The position numbers and the translations under genes were made by a program. A stretch of DNA of 64,000 bases. It comes from Trichomonas vaginalis G3. Taxonomy: Eukaryota; Parabasalia; Trichomonadida; Trichomonadidae. The DNA lies in assembly GCF_026262505.1 (NCBI RefSeq), contig NC_067207.1, positions 17,576,082 to 17,640,081 of the forward strand. Direction: 5' to 3'. Below are positions 9,671 through 19,260 of this stretch, one piece after another. Position 1 is the stretch's first letter. Each line of letters opens with the position of its first letter. The notes beneath the pieces were generated by a model, which was given only the letters and a program-made list of their open reading frames with translations, ran no database searches and was not told where the DNA came from.

Positions 9671-10904
9671 TGGTTAAAAGTAATCCTTTCATTTGTTACC
9701 TTTCAAGTGTTAATCAAAATTCAAAAAAAAAAATTATAATTATAGATCATCTCTAATAAATCTTTTGCTCTTATTTGGTTAAAAGTAATACTTTCATTTG
9801 TTGCATTTCAAATGTTAAGAAATGAAATATATCAAGATTTATTTTCCTTTAATCAATGTATTTGATATAGCATTTGAATTATTTATGCTAGCTTAATGTG
9901 ATATTTAGTCTGTTATTCAATATAATTACTAATGAAAAAATTCAAAATTTGAAATGTACTTATCAAGTTGTCGGTCATTGATTTCAAATGGGATAGAAGT
10001 ACATTTGATAGATAATGGATAAATCCTGTGGATTGAGTTTCCGTCATATTTATGGAGAACTGTAAAAAATTTGGATAAAAGGGAAAGTTTAATTGATAAT
10101 ATAAAAATGGAAATAAAGAAGTGATTCCGTGAATCGGTTAAGCGATCTGAGGTGATAATAAAAACAATACAAAAAAAATGAGTAACAACAACTTTGTATG
10201 AGGTAGAACAAATTGATACAACAAGTACATGGATAAATTAGCTGTTGTGTTATTAGTATTTGCAATTCTGAAGAGATTTTTCTCAAAAATTCTTTGTTTT
10301 AGGGAAAATGTTCATAAACTGTATGTATTTAGTATTCTATTCATGAATGTTGCCATATTTATAGGAGATAAGCTCCTCCTATGGGTAAGAGAGAACGATA
10401 ATGAATTATTTACAAACTCTCATTGATTTATCCATGGTGAATATTGTTTGTTGGGAGTATGCACCCGATATCGAAGCGAATAATGTCTAAGCATGCGATC
10501 AATTTAGCATGTAATAAATTGAAAGGATCAATCATGTATTCAAAATTTTAATTATTAAAAAATAATAGACATATAATGTATGAAAAAGATGAGGAGACCT
10601 TTCATATCAAGAGGTTTACATTTACTCTCAATGGTCGGAGAAAATTTATTTTGAATTTTATCCATATATTATATTTAAGACACTGATTATTTTTATGAAC
10701 TTTTTATCTAAAAACAATAAGAGGTGATGTGAGGTTAAAAAACGATGTTGAAAAAAATCTTTTGTAATTCAATAGTAAATACAATAAAGAGTGTGATGTA
10801 AAGTTATGTGAGGTCATAACTCATCGTAGCATTCAATTTTGAGAATTCAACATCGTTTTCTCTGAAAAACAATTGAATTAAAGTAAATTGGTCTGAATAA
10901 CACT
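9671..10904. other. Intergenic, no gene seen
   Basis: About 1.2 kb of AT-rich sequence before the GDH gene. Short open frames on both strands have no domain signal. Nothing else was recognised except the tail of the direct-repeat region up to about 9800. Confidence 0.6.
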
Positions 10905-10909
10905 TCATT
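10905..10909 (+). promoter_or_regulatory. Initiator element of the GDH gene
   Basis: TCATT at 10905-10909 fits the trichomonad initiator TCAYW. It lies 9 bases before the GDH ATG at 10918, the normal very short 5' leader of this lineage. Confidence 0.65.
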
Positions 10910-10917
10910 TTAAGTCA

Positions 10918-12261
10918 ATGGAAGCAGTCCAGAAGACACTTGAGATCGTTCGCGCACGCGATCCAGATCAGAAGGAATTCATCCAAGCAGTCACAGAAGT
11001 TCTCACATCTCTCGTCCCAATCCTCGAGAAGGAACCAAAGTACCAGAAGCTCCTCCCAGCTCTTGTTGAGCCAGAGCGTGTTATCATGTTCCGTGTTCCA
11101 TGGGTCAACGACAAGGGCGAGATGATGGTCAACCGTGGTTTCCGTGTCCAATTCAACAGCGCTATCGGCCCATACAAGGGCGGCTGCCGCTTCCGTGGCA
11201 ACGTTAACCTTTCCATCCTTAAGTTCCTCGGCTTCGAGCAAGTCTTCAAGAACTCACTTACAACACTCCCAATGGGTGGTGGCAAGGGTGGTTCCGATTT
11301 CGACCCAGCCGGCAAGAGTGATGGCGAAGTCATGAGATTCTGCCAGTCATTTATGCTCGAACTTTCACGCCACATCGGCGGCAACACAGATGTCCCAGCA
11401 GGTGATATCGGTGTTGGTGCTCGTGAAATCGGCTACATGTTCGGCCAGTACAAGCGCATCAAGAACGTCTTCGAGGGCGTCCTCACAGGCAAGGGCATCT
11501 CATTCGGTGGCTCACTGATCCGTCCAGAAGCTACAGGCTACGGTCTTGTCTACTTCGTCACAGAAATGCTCCGTGCTAAGGGCGAAGAGATCAAGGGCAA
11601 GCGTGCCATGGTTTCCGGCTCCGGCAACGTCGCACAGTACTGCTGCCAGAAGCTCATGCAGCTCGGCGCAATCCCAGTCTCATGCTCAGACTCACACGGC
11701 GCTCTCATCTTCAAGGATGGTATGACAAAGGAGCATCTTGATGCTGTCATGCACATCAAGAACGTTGCTCGTACAGAACTCAAGAAGATTTCAGAACTCT
11801 TCCCAGACCTCAAGGGCTACGAGTACATCGATGGCAAGTCCATCTGGGCCTGCGAAGTTCCATGCGATATGGGTCTTCCATGTGCTACACAGAACGAAAT
11901 TCTCCCAGAGCATGTTCCAATCATGGTCAAGAACGGTGTCAAGCTCCTCGCAGAAGGTGCTAACATGCCATCAACAAACGAGACAATCGAGCTCTACATG
12001 AAGGAGAACATCTACTACGGCCCAGGCAAGGCAGCCAACGCCGGTGGTGTTTCTGTCTCAGGTCTCGAAATGACCCAGAACAGCGTCCGCCTCGCATGGT
12101 CATCCGAGAAGGTCGACAAGAAGCTCAAGGAAATCATGCACAACATCTTCGAAGCCGCCCATTCTGCCAGTGAGCAGTATGGTGTTCCACTCTACAAGGG
12201 TGCCAACCTTGCCGGCTTCAAGCGTGTTGCCGATGCTATGCTTGCCTACGGCTGCTGCTAA
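10918..12261 (+). CDS. Glutamate dehydrogenase, hexameric NADP-type
   Basis: Interconverts glutamate and 2-oxoglutarate plus ammonia with a nicotinamide coenzyme. The 447 residues match the length of the small hexameric bacterial-type class (GDH I). The substrate-site block GPYKGGCRF is at about 84-92. The signature LPMGGGKGGSDFDP is at 117-130, with the glycine-flanked catalytic-region Lys123. The Rossmann motif SGSGNVAQ is at 233-240, followed by SCSDSHG in the coenzyme-specificity position, as in NADP-type enzymes; coenzyme choice is inferred. The gene is far richer in G and C and in C-ending codons than its neighbours, which suggests high expression. An initiator lies 9 bases upstream of the ATG. 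The frame is intact. A shattered inverted copy lies at 42002-43395. Confidence 0.97.
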   Translation: MEAVQKTLEIVRARDPDQKEFIQAVTEVLTSLVPILEKEPKYQKLLPALVEPERVIMFRVPWVNDKGEMMVNRGFRVQFNSAIGPYKGGCRFRGNVNLSILKFLGFEQVFKNSLTTLPMGGGKGGSDFDPAGKSDGEVMRFCQSFMLELSRHIGGNTDVPAGDIGVGAREIGYMFGQYKRIKNVFEGVLTGKGISFGGSLIRPEATGYGLVYFVTEMLRAKGEEIKGKRAMVSGSGNVAQYCCQKLMQLGAIPVSCSDSHGALIFKDGMTKEHLDAVMHIKNVARTELKKISELFPDLKGYEYIDGKSIWACEVPCDMGLPCATQNEILPEHVPIMVKNGVKLLAEGANMPSTNETIELYMKENIYYGPGKAANAGGVSVSGLEMTQNSVRLAWSSEKVDKKLKEIMHNIFEAAHSASEQYGVPLYKGANLAGFKRVADAMLAYGCC

Positions 12262-12569
12262 GCTAGCGAATAAAATTTTCTAGTTTTTAGTTAATCATCG
12301 AAACAATTTTTAAATTTTTCTTAAACTATTAACCCAATGGCTTTATTTTATTTATACATTGGATGTTTTCTATCCAAATATTTAATTTGTGCTCTTTTGT
12401 TTTATAATTAAAATGAGATATCCCTGAATTTCGGCCTCAAAATAAACATTTTGAACTTTTTCCATAGGCTCTTTGAACTGTTCAATGCATACTTTATGAT
12501 TTCTTTTGTTCCTGTATAACTCAAGAGTTGTCTTTTCAAATGAAATCTTGACACTTTTGTCTTCAGAAA

Positions 12570-12574
12570 TCATT
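12570..12574 (+). promoter_or_regulatory. Initiator element of the kinase gene
   Basis: TCATT at 12570-12574 ends 2 bases before the kinase ATG at 12577. It is consistent with a TCAYW initiator and a very short leader. Confidence 0.55.
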
Positions 12575-12576
12575 GA

Positions 12577-13488
12577 ATGAGTCATCGAAGATCCACATCC
12601 GGGCCAAGGAAGATACCGGACAGATTGCCTGATATTCCATCCATTAGGTTCTACCAAAAGCTTGGACAAGGTCATTTCTCAGAAGTATATGAAGGATTAT
12701 ACAAAGACAAAATTCCAGCAGCAATAAAGGTCATTGAGCGTGGATCAAGCCACCTTATCTCAACAGAAGTTCAGCTTTTACAAGATTTAAGAAATTTGCC
12801 TCACATTATTCAATTATTTGAAGTGATTCATGACGAAAACACCGTGTTAGTATTTGAGCTCGTTAAATCTCTCGATATTGATGATTTCTTTGACTACCTA
12901 ACTCCTCATAAACTGAAAACAGTGTTAAAATATTTAATTATTGCGACAAATGAAGCTCATAAGAAAGGAATTGTTCACCGTGATATTAAATTAGCGAATA
13001 TTATGATTACAGAAGACTTCTCAGATCTCAAATTGATCGATTGGGGATGCGGAACTTATATTACAGATTCAATGTCTCCAAAAGCAGGTTCTAGGACTGT
13101 CAGATCCCCCGAAATGCTACTTGGATACAGAGCCTATGGTACTGGTGGTGATTGCTGGGCAATTGGTACCTTTATTTTCGACATTTTAACAGATGGTCAG
13201 ATTCCTTGGAAGGCCAAAACGAGTTCTGAAGTTCTTATACACATGTCGAGGATATTTGGAGGTGATAATCTTTGTGACCTCGCGTATAAACTTGATATAG
13301 AGCCAGAAAGAGAATTTAGAAAGAGAATGCGCAGAGAACCAACGAGAACCTTGGAAAGTTACTTCGATAGTAACTGCCGTGACCTTGTTGACGATCAACT
13401 CGTTGATTTAATGAAGAAACTTTTGACCATTGATCCGGCAAAGAGATATACAACAGATCAGGCTCTCAACCACCCATACTTCAAATAA
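12577..13488 (+). CDS. CK2-alpha-like serine/threonine protein kinase
   Basis: 303 residues, one kinase domain. The glycine loop is GQGHFSEVYEG (30-40), the ATP lysine lies in AAIKVI (Lys51) and the paired Glu is probably Glu64. The catalytic loop is VHRDIKLANIM (133-143). The metal-binding motif is DWG (155-157) rather than DFG, a hallmark of casein kinase 2 alpha. The activation segment GSRTVRSPEMLLGY and the C-lobe GGDCWAIGTFI also fit the CK2/CMGC pattern. CK2 alpha is a constitutively active, acidophilic kinase in nucleus and cytosol. This sequence is divergent enough that 'CK2-like' is safer than CK2 itself. It lies 315 bp behind GDH on the same strand with its own initiator. A degraded inverted copy is at 40721-41656. 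Confidence 0.9.
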   Translation: MSHRRSTSGPRKIPDRLPDIPSIRFYQKLGQGHFSEVYEGLYKDKIPAAIKVIERGSSHLISTEVQLLQDLRNLPHIIQLFEVIHDENTVLVFELVKSLDIDDFFDYLTPHKLKTVLKYLIIATNEAHKKGIVHRDIKLANIMITEDFSDLKLIDWGCGTYITDSMSPKAGSRTVRSPEMLLGYRAYGTGGDCWAIGTFIFDILTDGQIPWKAKTSSEVLIHMSRIFGGDNLCDLAYKLDIEPEREFRKRMRREPTRTLESYFDSNCRDLVDDQLVDLMKKLLTIDPAKRYTTDQALNHPYFK

Positions 13489-14266
13489 AATAGAAAATAC
13501 TATGCTTTGTTTGTCATAAACTGTCATTTGAAAAAAAAAATATTGAAATTTTTTTATTGGGAGCTTTATTATTGTTTGATAAATATCCGAAATGATGTCG
13601 TTGGAAAAAACTGATTTCTTTACGTCTGATTCAGCAAAATCATTATGAACATTTTTACTATTGATATTTAGTAACTTCCAGCGAGAATTATTTCATTCTA
13701 GATAAGATAATAATGCAGGAAAGTTCAGCTATATCCGCAATCCTTAATGGATACGGATCAATAGTTACCATATAGCAGAAAATTCATCAACTTTGAAGAT
13801 TTTTGGTCAACACCACCAAAACACGTCAAATCCCGTGATTGCATTGCATTAATAGGATATAATATTTTTTCGGATGTTAGTTTCTAGAAAATTGGATTTG
13901 AATTGAAAGAATAATTTGTTATCACTTGCTTGTTTAAATTTTGTCTGATTACTTTTCATACACAGCATATATTATTAACCGGAATAAGAAAAGGGTTATA
14001 TTTAAAAGACAATGAGGTTGATAAAAGAACAAATAGTACGGGATCAAAGTGAAATATGTAAAAAATGATTAAACCAGAAGTGTTCATTAGAATGATTCAT
14101 TTCGCAAAAAAAAACTCTCATAAACATATTTTTATTAGATTATAATTAATTATCATAAGGAAGGTTGTTGGTGTACCTGTATTTGTGGTTAGAAAGATAA
14201 AGTTCAAAATTTCTTGATGAAAATTTACTTCCAAAGAGATCATTTATGTAGTGGTTATTCATAATC
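13489..14266. other. Intergenic between kinase and Maverick A, no gene seen
   Basis: AT-rich spacer with no usable ORF. It ends at the A16 tract (14267-14282) that marks the Maverick border. Confidence 0.6.
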
Positions 14267-14309
14267 AAAAAAAAAAAAAAAAGGAAGTGGGGCTTCCAGG
14301 CACTTCGTG
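14267..14309. repeat. Outer part of Maverick A terminal repeat
   Basis: A16 tract, then GTGGGGCTTCCAGGC. Maverick B shows the same arrangement at 60780-60820 (A20 tract, then TTGGGGCTTCCAGGGC). The inner part of this terminus is displaced to 15904-15952 by the nested transposon. Its GGGGCT and the CTAGCCC after the insertion can pair, as they do in Maverick B. Confidence 0.7.
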
Positions 14310-15904
14310 TATAGATCCAAGGTGATGTGATTTTTGCATCCCTGGGATGGACGATACACCCAAAGTGTCACCTTTTTTGGGATAACATGAATTTTAAATA
14401 TCATGAGAGTTCTGCAAACCATATGCACAATATCTATTCAGCCTGACTTCTTGTATATATGAGTTAGACTTCTTAAATATTGTGCTTGGGGCGATATAAG
14501 CATTTCCGAGATTACCATCGTGCTCTATAGTATGCTACTTCTCCCTGGTTCTAGCTCAGTTCCAAGGATATTGGCGTTCAAGGATTTGGCAAGGTCCTTC
14601 CGAAGTCTCTCATTCGATGAGAGATTTCGGAAGAATCTTGCCTTAAAGTACTCCAACTCTTGTTCTTTTGTTCCTAAATAATGAGAAAAGTTATTTGACT
14701 ACTTAAGGTAGAGATTATCCGAGGTCCTCATTTGATGAGAGGCCTCAGATAATCTCTGCCTTAAAATTGTACACTTGTAGTCCATGAGAGTGTAAGTATA
14801 CATTGATAGGACAGCTTTCTTCTGAAGTCTTAGATTTGATGAGAACCTCAGAAGAAACTGTCCTATTTTATGTAAAAGGAGTTTCAGAAGCTCCAGAGCT
14901 CCCTTTCGTAAGGATTAGGAGCTTTGAAGCTCCTGGTTCGAAGATGTGCTTCGCATCTTTCATCAGCATAGGACATTTACCATCTGGGACTCTGTTGATG
15001 AAGACTCAGGAGCTCCAAAGCTCCCTTTCGTAAGGATTAGGAGCTTTGGAGCTCCTGGTTCGTAGAAGAGCTTCGCATCTTTCATCAGAAGAGGCCCAAA
15101 TGGTAAATAGCCTCTGCTGATGAGCTTCAGGAGCTCCAAGGCTCCCTCTCGTAACGATTAGGAGCTTTGTAGCTCCTGAAGGTAAGGTAGGATTGCTCTG
15201 ATCTCTAATCAGTTGATGCCATGCCTCATTATGAACTCTACTGACAAGAGATCAAGAGCTCCAAGGACTCCCTTTTTAGTTAGTGGCGTTCTCACCATTT
15301 AGTAGGATTGCTGATCCTACTAATGAAGTGATCACTTAGTATACGTTTTGAATAAATTGAATTTTTTTTAGAATTTAGTATTTTTTATAGACATCACATG
15401 TATATTATAAATACATAAATATATTCTTTAATTCAAAAAATTCAATTCGGTTTTGGGATGGGTATCCCAGCCCCAAGTATTCAATTTTATTCAATTTTTA
15501 AAGAATTTTGGGTTGGGATGCCCAGACCAAAACAAGCTTTATATTTTGATGTGTAGATACGTATGTGTGCATCATTGTTGTGTTATATATTATGTTTTTA
15601 ATGAAAAAAAATCTGATTCAAAAAAAATTATCACTAATTAGTTGATAATATAAAGAAAAAATAGATAAATTGTATGTTTTGAGAGTATTTATCCACATTC
15701 ACTCATATGAATTTCATTAAATAGTGTCTTTTTACTCCCAAATTTATTTTGAATTATTGAAATCAAAGAAAAAAAATTAGAAAAATTTCTCGAAATTTTT
15801 ATTTTCAAAAAAAATTTGGATTTTATATTGAAAACTGACACTGGGAGGACGATAGGGCTGGGATTGGAGATACCCCGCTCAGTTGGGAAAAATACGGATC
15901 TATA
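14310..15904. mobile_element. Nested 1.6-kb DNA transposon with stem-loop array, inserted in the Maverick end
   Basis: Ends are perfect 9-bp inverted repeats, TATAGATCC (14310-14318) and GGATCTATA (15896-15904). The direct repeat CTTCGTG flanks it (14303-14309 and 15905-15911). Taking one base less at the right end makes the target duplication 8 bp, ACTTCGTG (14302-14309 and 15904-15911). The flanks are the two halves of the Maverick terminal repeat, so it arrived after the Maverick. There is no transposase ORF; the open frames at 14803-15033 and 15453-15641 run through hairpin or low-complexity DNA. A 7-9 bp duplication with short terminal repeats suits hAT- or Mutator-like elements, but the family is not settled. 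An inverted, noisier copy is at 38237-39881. Confidence 0.8.
14590..15321. repeat. Array of about ten consecutive stem-loops
   Basis: Back-to-back inverted repeats fill about 730 bp. They include a 24-bp stem at 14590-14613/14617-14640 with a 3-base loop, stems at about 14705-14762 and 14806-14866, and one at about 14885-14935. There is a perfect 18-bp stem at 15007-15024/15040-15057, a 13-bp stem with one mismatch at 15083-15095/15110-15122, and a 21-bp stem with two mismatches at 15125-15145/15161-15181. A perfect 8-bp stem is at 15301-15308/15314-15321. Three stems share an AGGAGCTCC arm and a loop containing CTTTCGTAAGGATTA or a variant (CTCTCGTAACGATTA at 15146-15160), so part of the array grew by duplication. 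Confidence 0.9.
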
Positions 15905-15952
15905 CTTCGTGCCCTCTAGCCCATAAGAAATTTTTAGTCTTAAATTGTTTTT

Positions 15953-17146
15953 TTATTCGGTATATTCTGAATCTTGAATGTCTTGGAAATTTTCTTCTTC
16001 TTCGCTCTCTGAGGTGAGGATTTCTTCGACTTCTTCTTCTTCGCCATTGGGAGCAACAAATCCTGCGATGAAAACTTTGTATAAACCTTCTTGAGGAGTC
16101 TCTATGATGAAAGTCGTATTGTTGAGGAAATGGAACTCGACATCTTGAACAAATTGGCAACTGCTGTGTGTGAATTTTGCAATTGTGAGAGGCTTTCCTT
16201 TAGAGCCCTTGGGAAAGCTTGAGATAGTTACTGTTCCTCCATATGGAACTCTGGCAGGAATATCTAAAGCAACAGTTGTTATAACGTGGAAATTGTCTTG
16301 AAATTCTGGTAAAGGTTCAATGCAGTATAGTCGTTTTGACTGGTTGTCTTTTGTGTAGAAATATAAATAGAATGACCTTTCACCATGTTCATTCAATTCT
16401 TCCAAATAATTGTATGAATTTGGATATAAACGGACAAATTCAGCAATTTTAACTTCTTGTAAATGCTTCTGCAAGTTCTTTGGAAACAAGTGAATGAACT
16501 GGTCAATAGCTTGCAACGCTATGAGATTGGCAGTAACGGGTAAATATGAAGCAAACATGTCAACAAGTACGCCAGGGTCTTTGATTTCGTTTTCAAGAGG
16601 CTGAATGGCATCCATGACAGCTTGAAACATCTCGTTATAATCTCGATTGTCTTCTGAACCCCACTGTTCATTTAACTTATCTAACAATTCTAACCTTTTC
16701 TTTGCGTATTTTCTACGAACTTTCTCTGAAAGAGGAGTGTCGCTATCTTGTGTGTCTTGAATTTGAGACTTAAATTGTTTGCTAAAGGCGAGATATCGTG
16801 TTTGCGACCTAGTGGTCATTGCAGAATGTGTTTCTGTATGTTCGATTGGATGTGTTTCTGTATTTTCGGGTGGTTGTGTTTCTGTATGTTCGATTGGAAT
16901 CTGATTGGTATGAACTTCTTCTGAAAATGCTTCTGTTCCGATAGTTGTTGTTGCCTGACCTGTTGGCTGAGCTGTTTCTTTGTGCAAATGCATATTGTCC
17001 AACAATTTGTCTTGAATTGTATGAGGAGGTTGCTTTGGTATTATAGGAGGTCGTAAGGGTTTTGAGAATGGTGAGACATAAGTTGTAGGAACTTTAACTG
17101 CAGAGGTAGTCGACGAATTGTTTGCGACACTTTTTCTTCCTTCCAT
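15953..17146 (-). CDS. Maverick A protein, 397 residues, unknown function
   Basis: A long open frame next to the Maverick terminus, read towards it. The N-terminal 60 residues are Pro/Ser/Thr-rich. Residues about 65-108 are a Thr/Glu/His-rich linker with repeated HTET units. From about 195 onwards it looks globular (LYPNSYNYLEEL, FYLYFYTKDNQ, VPYGGTVTISS). The last 30 residues are very acidic (GEEEEVEEIL, ESEEEE). No family was recognised. The position beside the terminus and the layout suggest a virion or regulatory protein of the element, which is inference only. A broken inverted copy is at about 36936-38185. Confidence 0.6.
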   Translation of the reverse strand: MEGRKSVANNSSTTSAVKVPTTYVSPFSKPLRPPIIPKQPPHTIQDKLLDNMHLHKETAQPTGQATTTIGTEAFSEEVHTNQIPIEHTETQPPENTETHPIEHTETHSAMTTRSQTRYLAFSKQFKSQIQDTQDSDTPLSEKVRRKYAKKRLELLDKLNEQWGSEDNRDYNEMFQAVMDAIQPLENEIKDPGVLVDMFASYLPVTANLIALQAIDQFIHLFPKNLQKHLQEVKIAEFVRLYPNSYNYLEELNEHGERSFYLYFYTKDNQSKRLYCIEPLPEFQDNFHVITTVALDIPARVPYGGTVTISSFPKGSKGKPLTIAKFTHSSCQFVQDVEFHFLNNTTFIIETPQEGLYKVFIAGFVAPNGEEEEVEEILTSESEEEENFQDIQDSEYTE

Positions 17147-17571
17147 TATGAAAAATAAACTGTTTTTTTCGGACTACTCATAGAAAAGTTTAAAATAAAC
17201 CGTTTTCGTCAACGGTAACCCCATCTATAATTTTATTTTATTGAAAAGTCTCCGTTGGCAAACCGTTCCATCTCAAATATTTGAGAAGATAACTTCACAT
17301 TTTGACTTTTAAATACATATTTTTCACCATCGGACAAACTTTTGACAGAAAGGAGCTTACACATACTTTACACTTGTCAAAATATTTTTAACATACGATA
17401 GTATATATTTGCTCGAACAAATAATGGTCTATCGTCAACGCTCATAGAGATAGACCCACTTTTCTAAAGTATATATTTGAGTACTTTAAAAAAATATTAT
17501 AGAACGATATAACAAATATTTTACAAAACTGACAACACTTTGACCGAGTAGTTTTTTGTGCTGAACAAAAA

Positions 17572-17598
17572 GTGTCATATAAACATCTGTCAAAAACC
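17572..17598 (+). promoter_or_regulatory. Conserved Maverick upstream motif
   Basis: A 27-bp stretch starting GTGTCATATAAACATC is identical to 61017-61043 in Maverick B, although the surrounding sequence differs. It lies 20 bases upstream of an ATG (17619) and includes TCATA, a fit to the TCAYW initiator. A second initiator-like TCACT is at 17609-17613. The motif is probably a promoter of the element. Confidence 0.6.
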
Positions 17599-17618
17599 GC
17601 TTTTTAACTTCACTTAAA

Positions 17619-19059
17619 ATGCCACGTAAGCTACGTAAGAATATACGTAAGAGGAAGAGAGCATTGAAACATCCAATAGTAAAACTGACACCACAACAAC
17701 AGTTGCAACAACAAATTATGAATGACCCCACTATGTTGCAACAAATGTCAAGCAACCCTATGCTTTTAAACCGAGTTATTGGTGCACAGAGTGGAGGTTT
17801 AAGAGCGGCACTTTTAGCGAAAATGGCAGGCTATGGTGGAGCTGCAGACGGAACAGCTTATAACCCTCAAAGTCAAATGAATTTGAGTTCACTCAAAAAT
17901 CAAATAACAGATGTCAAAAAGTCAAACATAGACATACAGAAACAAATAAGTGAAAACGAAAAGAAACTAGAATATGACAGACACACAAAGAAACTCAATG
18001 AGTTAAACGTAGAGAAAAAGAAGAAAGAAGAACAACTGAAAGAACTAAGTACAGAGGAATATGCAAAAAAAGTGTCAGAAAAAGCAGCAGAAGTAGCAAA
18101 AATGGAACAAGATGTTATAAATTTGAAAAACCATACTACTCAATATAAAGTACTGAAAGATGAAGAAATAAACAAAAAGCCCTGAAGACATATATGGATA
18201 GCGATGAGTATAAAAAAGAAGTTGAAGCAAATGTAAAGGCAGAAAAACTTTTACAGTTGCAAAACCAAACCGTACAGTATGAAAACTTAGCACAAGAAAG
18301 TAAAAATAACGACGCAGCCATGCAAAAGGCAATGAAAAGCGCAGAATATATAAAAGCTAATAATGACTGGTTAGATGCCCAAGCCAACGCCAAAGCAGCC
18401 CAACTTATAGGGTCAATAAGGACAAAAATACAAGCGGATGAAGACAGTTCAAATGAAGCTTTAATGAATGCTGACTTTAAGAACGCCTTCGAAGCTCTTC
18501 ATAGTAAGGTGAAACTAGTGAACGACTTCTCATCTGGAAAGAAACTGAAGTCTGAAGGTTTCGACAAGAGTTAAGAGAAGTAGCACAAAATATGACGAAA
18601 ATAACAGATGCAGCAACGAGACAGGCAGTTCAAAGTGCCTATGACGCCGTTAGAGCAACTGTTGTGGAAAGTCAAGAAAAAGAGTTACAACAGACCAAAA
18701 CAGACCTAGTAAATGCTTTCTTAAAAACGAAAAGTCAGGTAGGACATTATGCTGCAGATGGAACATATGTGCCAGCTGGTGGAACTTATATACCACCAAA
18801 CCCTCCAAGAGAAGCACCTGCACCAGGACTACCTAAAACATTTACATCGTCACATGGACACAGACACAGGCATGCACCAAAACCAACACAACAACCAACA
18901 GTTCAAAACATGCACCACAACCAACAGTTCAAAACACTGCACCACAACCAACAGTTCAAAACACTGCACCACAACCACCTCCACAACCAGCACAGCAACA
19001 ACCACAAACAGAGCAAGGACATAAAAGAAGTAGAGAACAAGGAAACCAAGAATTCTTAA
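17619..19059 (+). pseudogene. Maverick A coiled-coil/Gln-rich structural-type protein, broken
   Basis: The first frame starts MPRKLRKNIRKRKR, a basic N-terminus, followed by a Gln-rich stretch. A long Lys/Glu-rich coiled coil then runs from about residue 85 (DIQKQISENEKKLEYD onward). Later frames are also Lys/Ala/Glu-rich, and the distal part has Pro/Gln/His-rich tandem repeats (about 18894-18976). The composition suggests an elongated virion or scaffold protein. The region is a broken fossil. The family could not be named. Confidence 0.5.
18894..18976 (+). repeat. 27-bp tandem repeat, three units
   Basis: The unit contains AACAGTTCAAAACACTGCAC followed by CACAACC, with small differences in the first copy. 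The length is a multiple of three, so it encodes a nine-residue repeat within the Maverick structural-type protein. Confidence 0.8.
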
Positions 19060-19260
19060 AAATGCTTAAGGAAGACTATGGTTTACCCAGATACTCTTGA
19101 CTTTAGTGACAGATATAAAGAAGCTATTAGAAAGTTCAAGGAAGGAAATACTGACCCGAACCTATTTAGCTTTATGGTTCAGCACCAAAATGGATATAAT
19201 TCAAACCTGGAAAATACAAGCTCGCTAAGGGATATGATTTAATAGCATATCATCAAATGA

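Noticed and set aside
10915-11813. Antisense and shifted ORFs over GDH (for example 10915-11241 and 11550-11813 on the minus strand)
   Set aside because: They are shadows of the GC-rich, strongly biased GDH codons and have no own features.
14267-14309. Poly-A tract as the tail of a SINE or processed retrocopy
   Set aside because: The same A tract precedes the same G-rich end in Maverick B at 60780, so it belongs to the Maverick border.
14803-15033. 76-codon ORF in the hairpin array
   Set aside because: It runs through inverted repeats and has repeated-DNA composition; the reading frame is a by-product of the stem-loops.
14590-15321. Hammerhead-type ribozymes suggested by recurring GATGAG words
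   Set aside because: The GATGAG words lie in or beside hairpin loops and are not followed by the stem plus GAAA core at the required spacing; the pattern is explained by inverted repeats.
14590-15321. CRISPR-like array of short repeats
   Set aside because: The units are stem-loops of different sequence and spacing without constant repeats and unique spacers, and the genome is eukaryotic.
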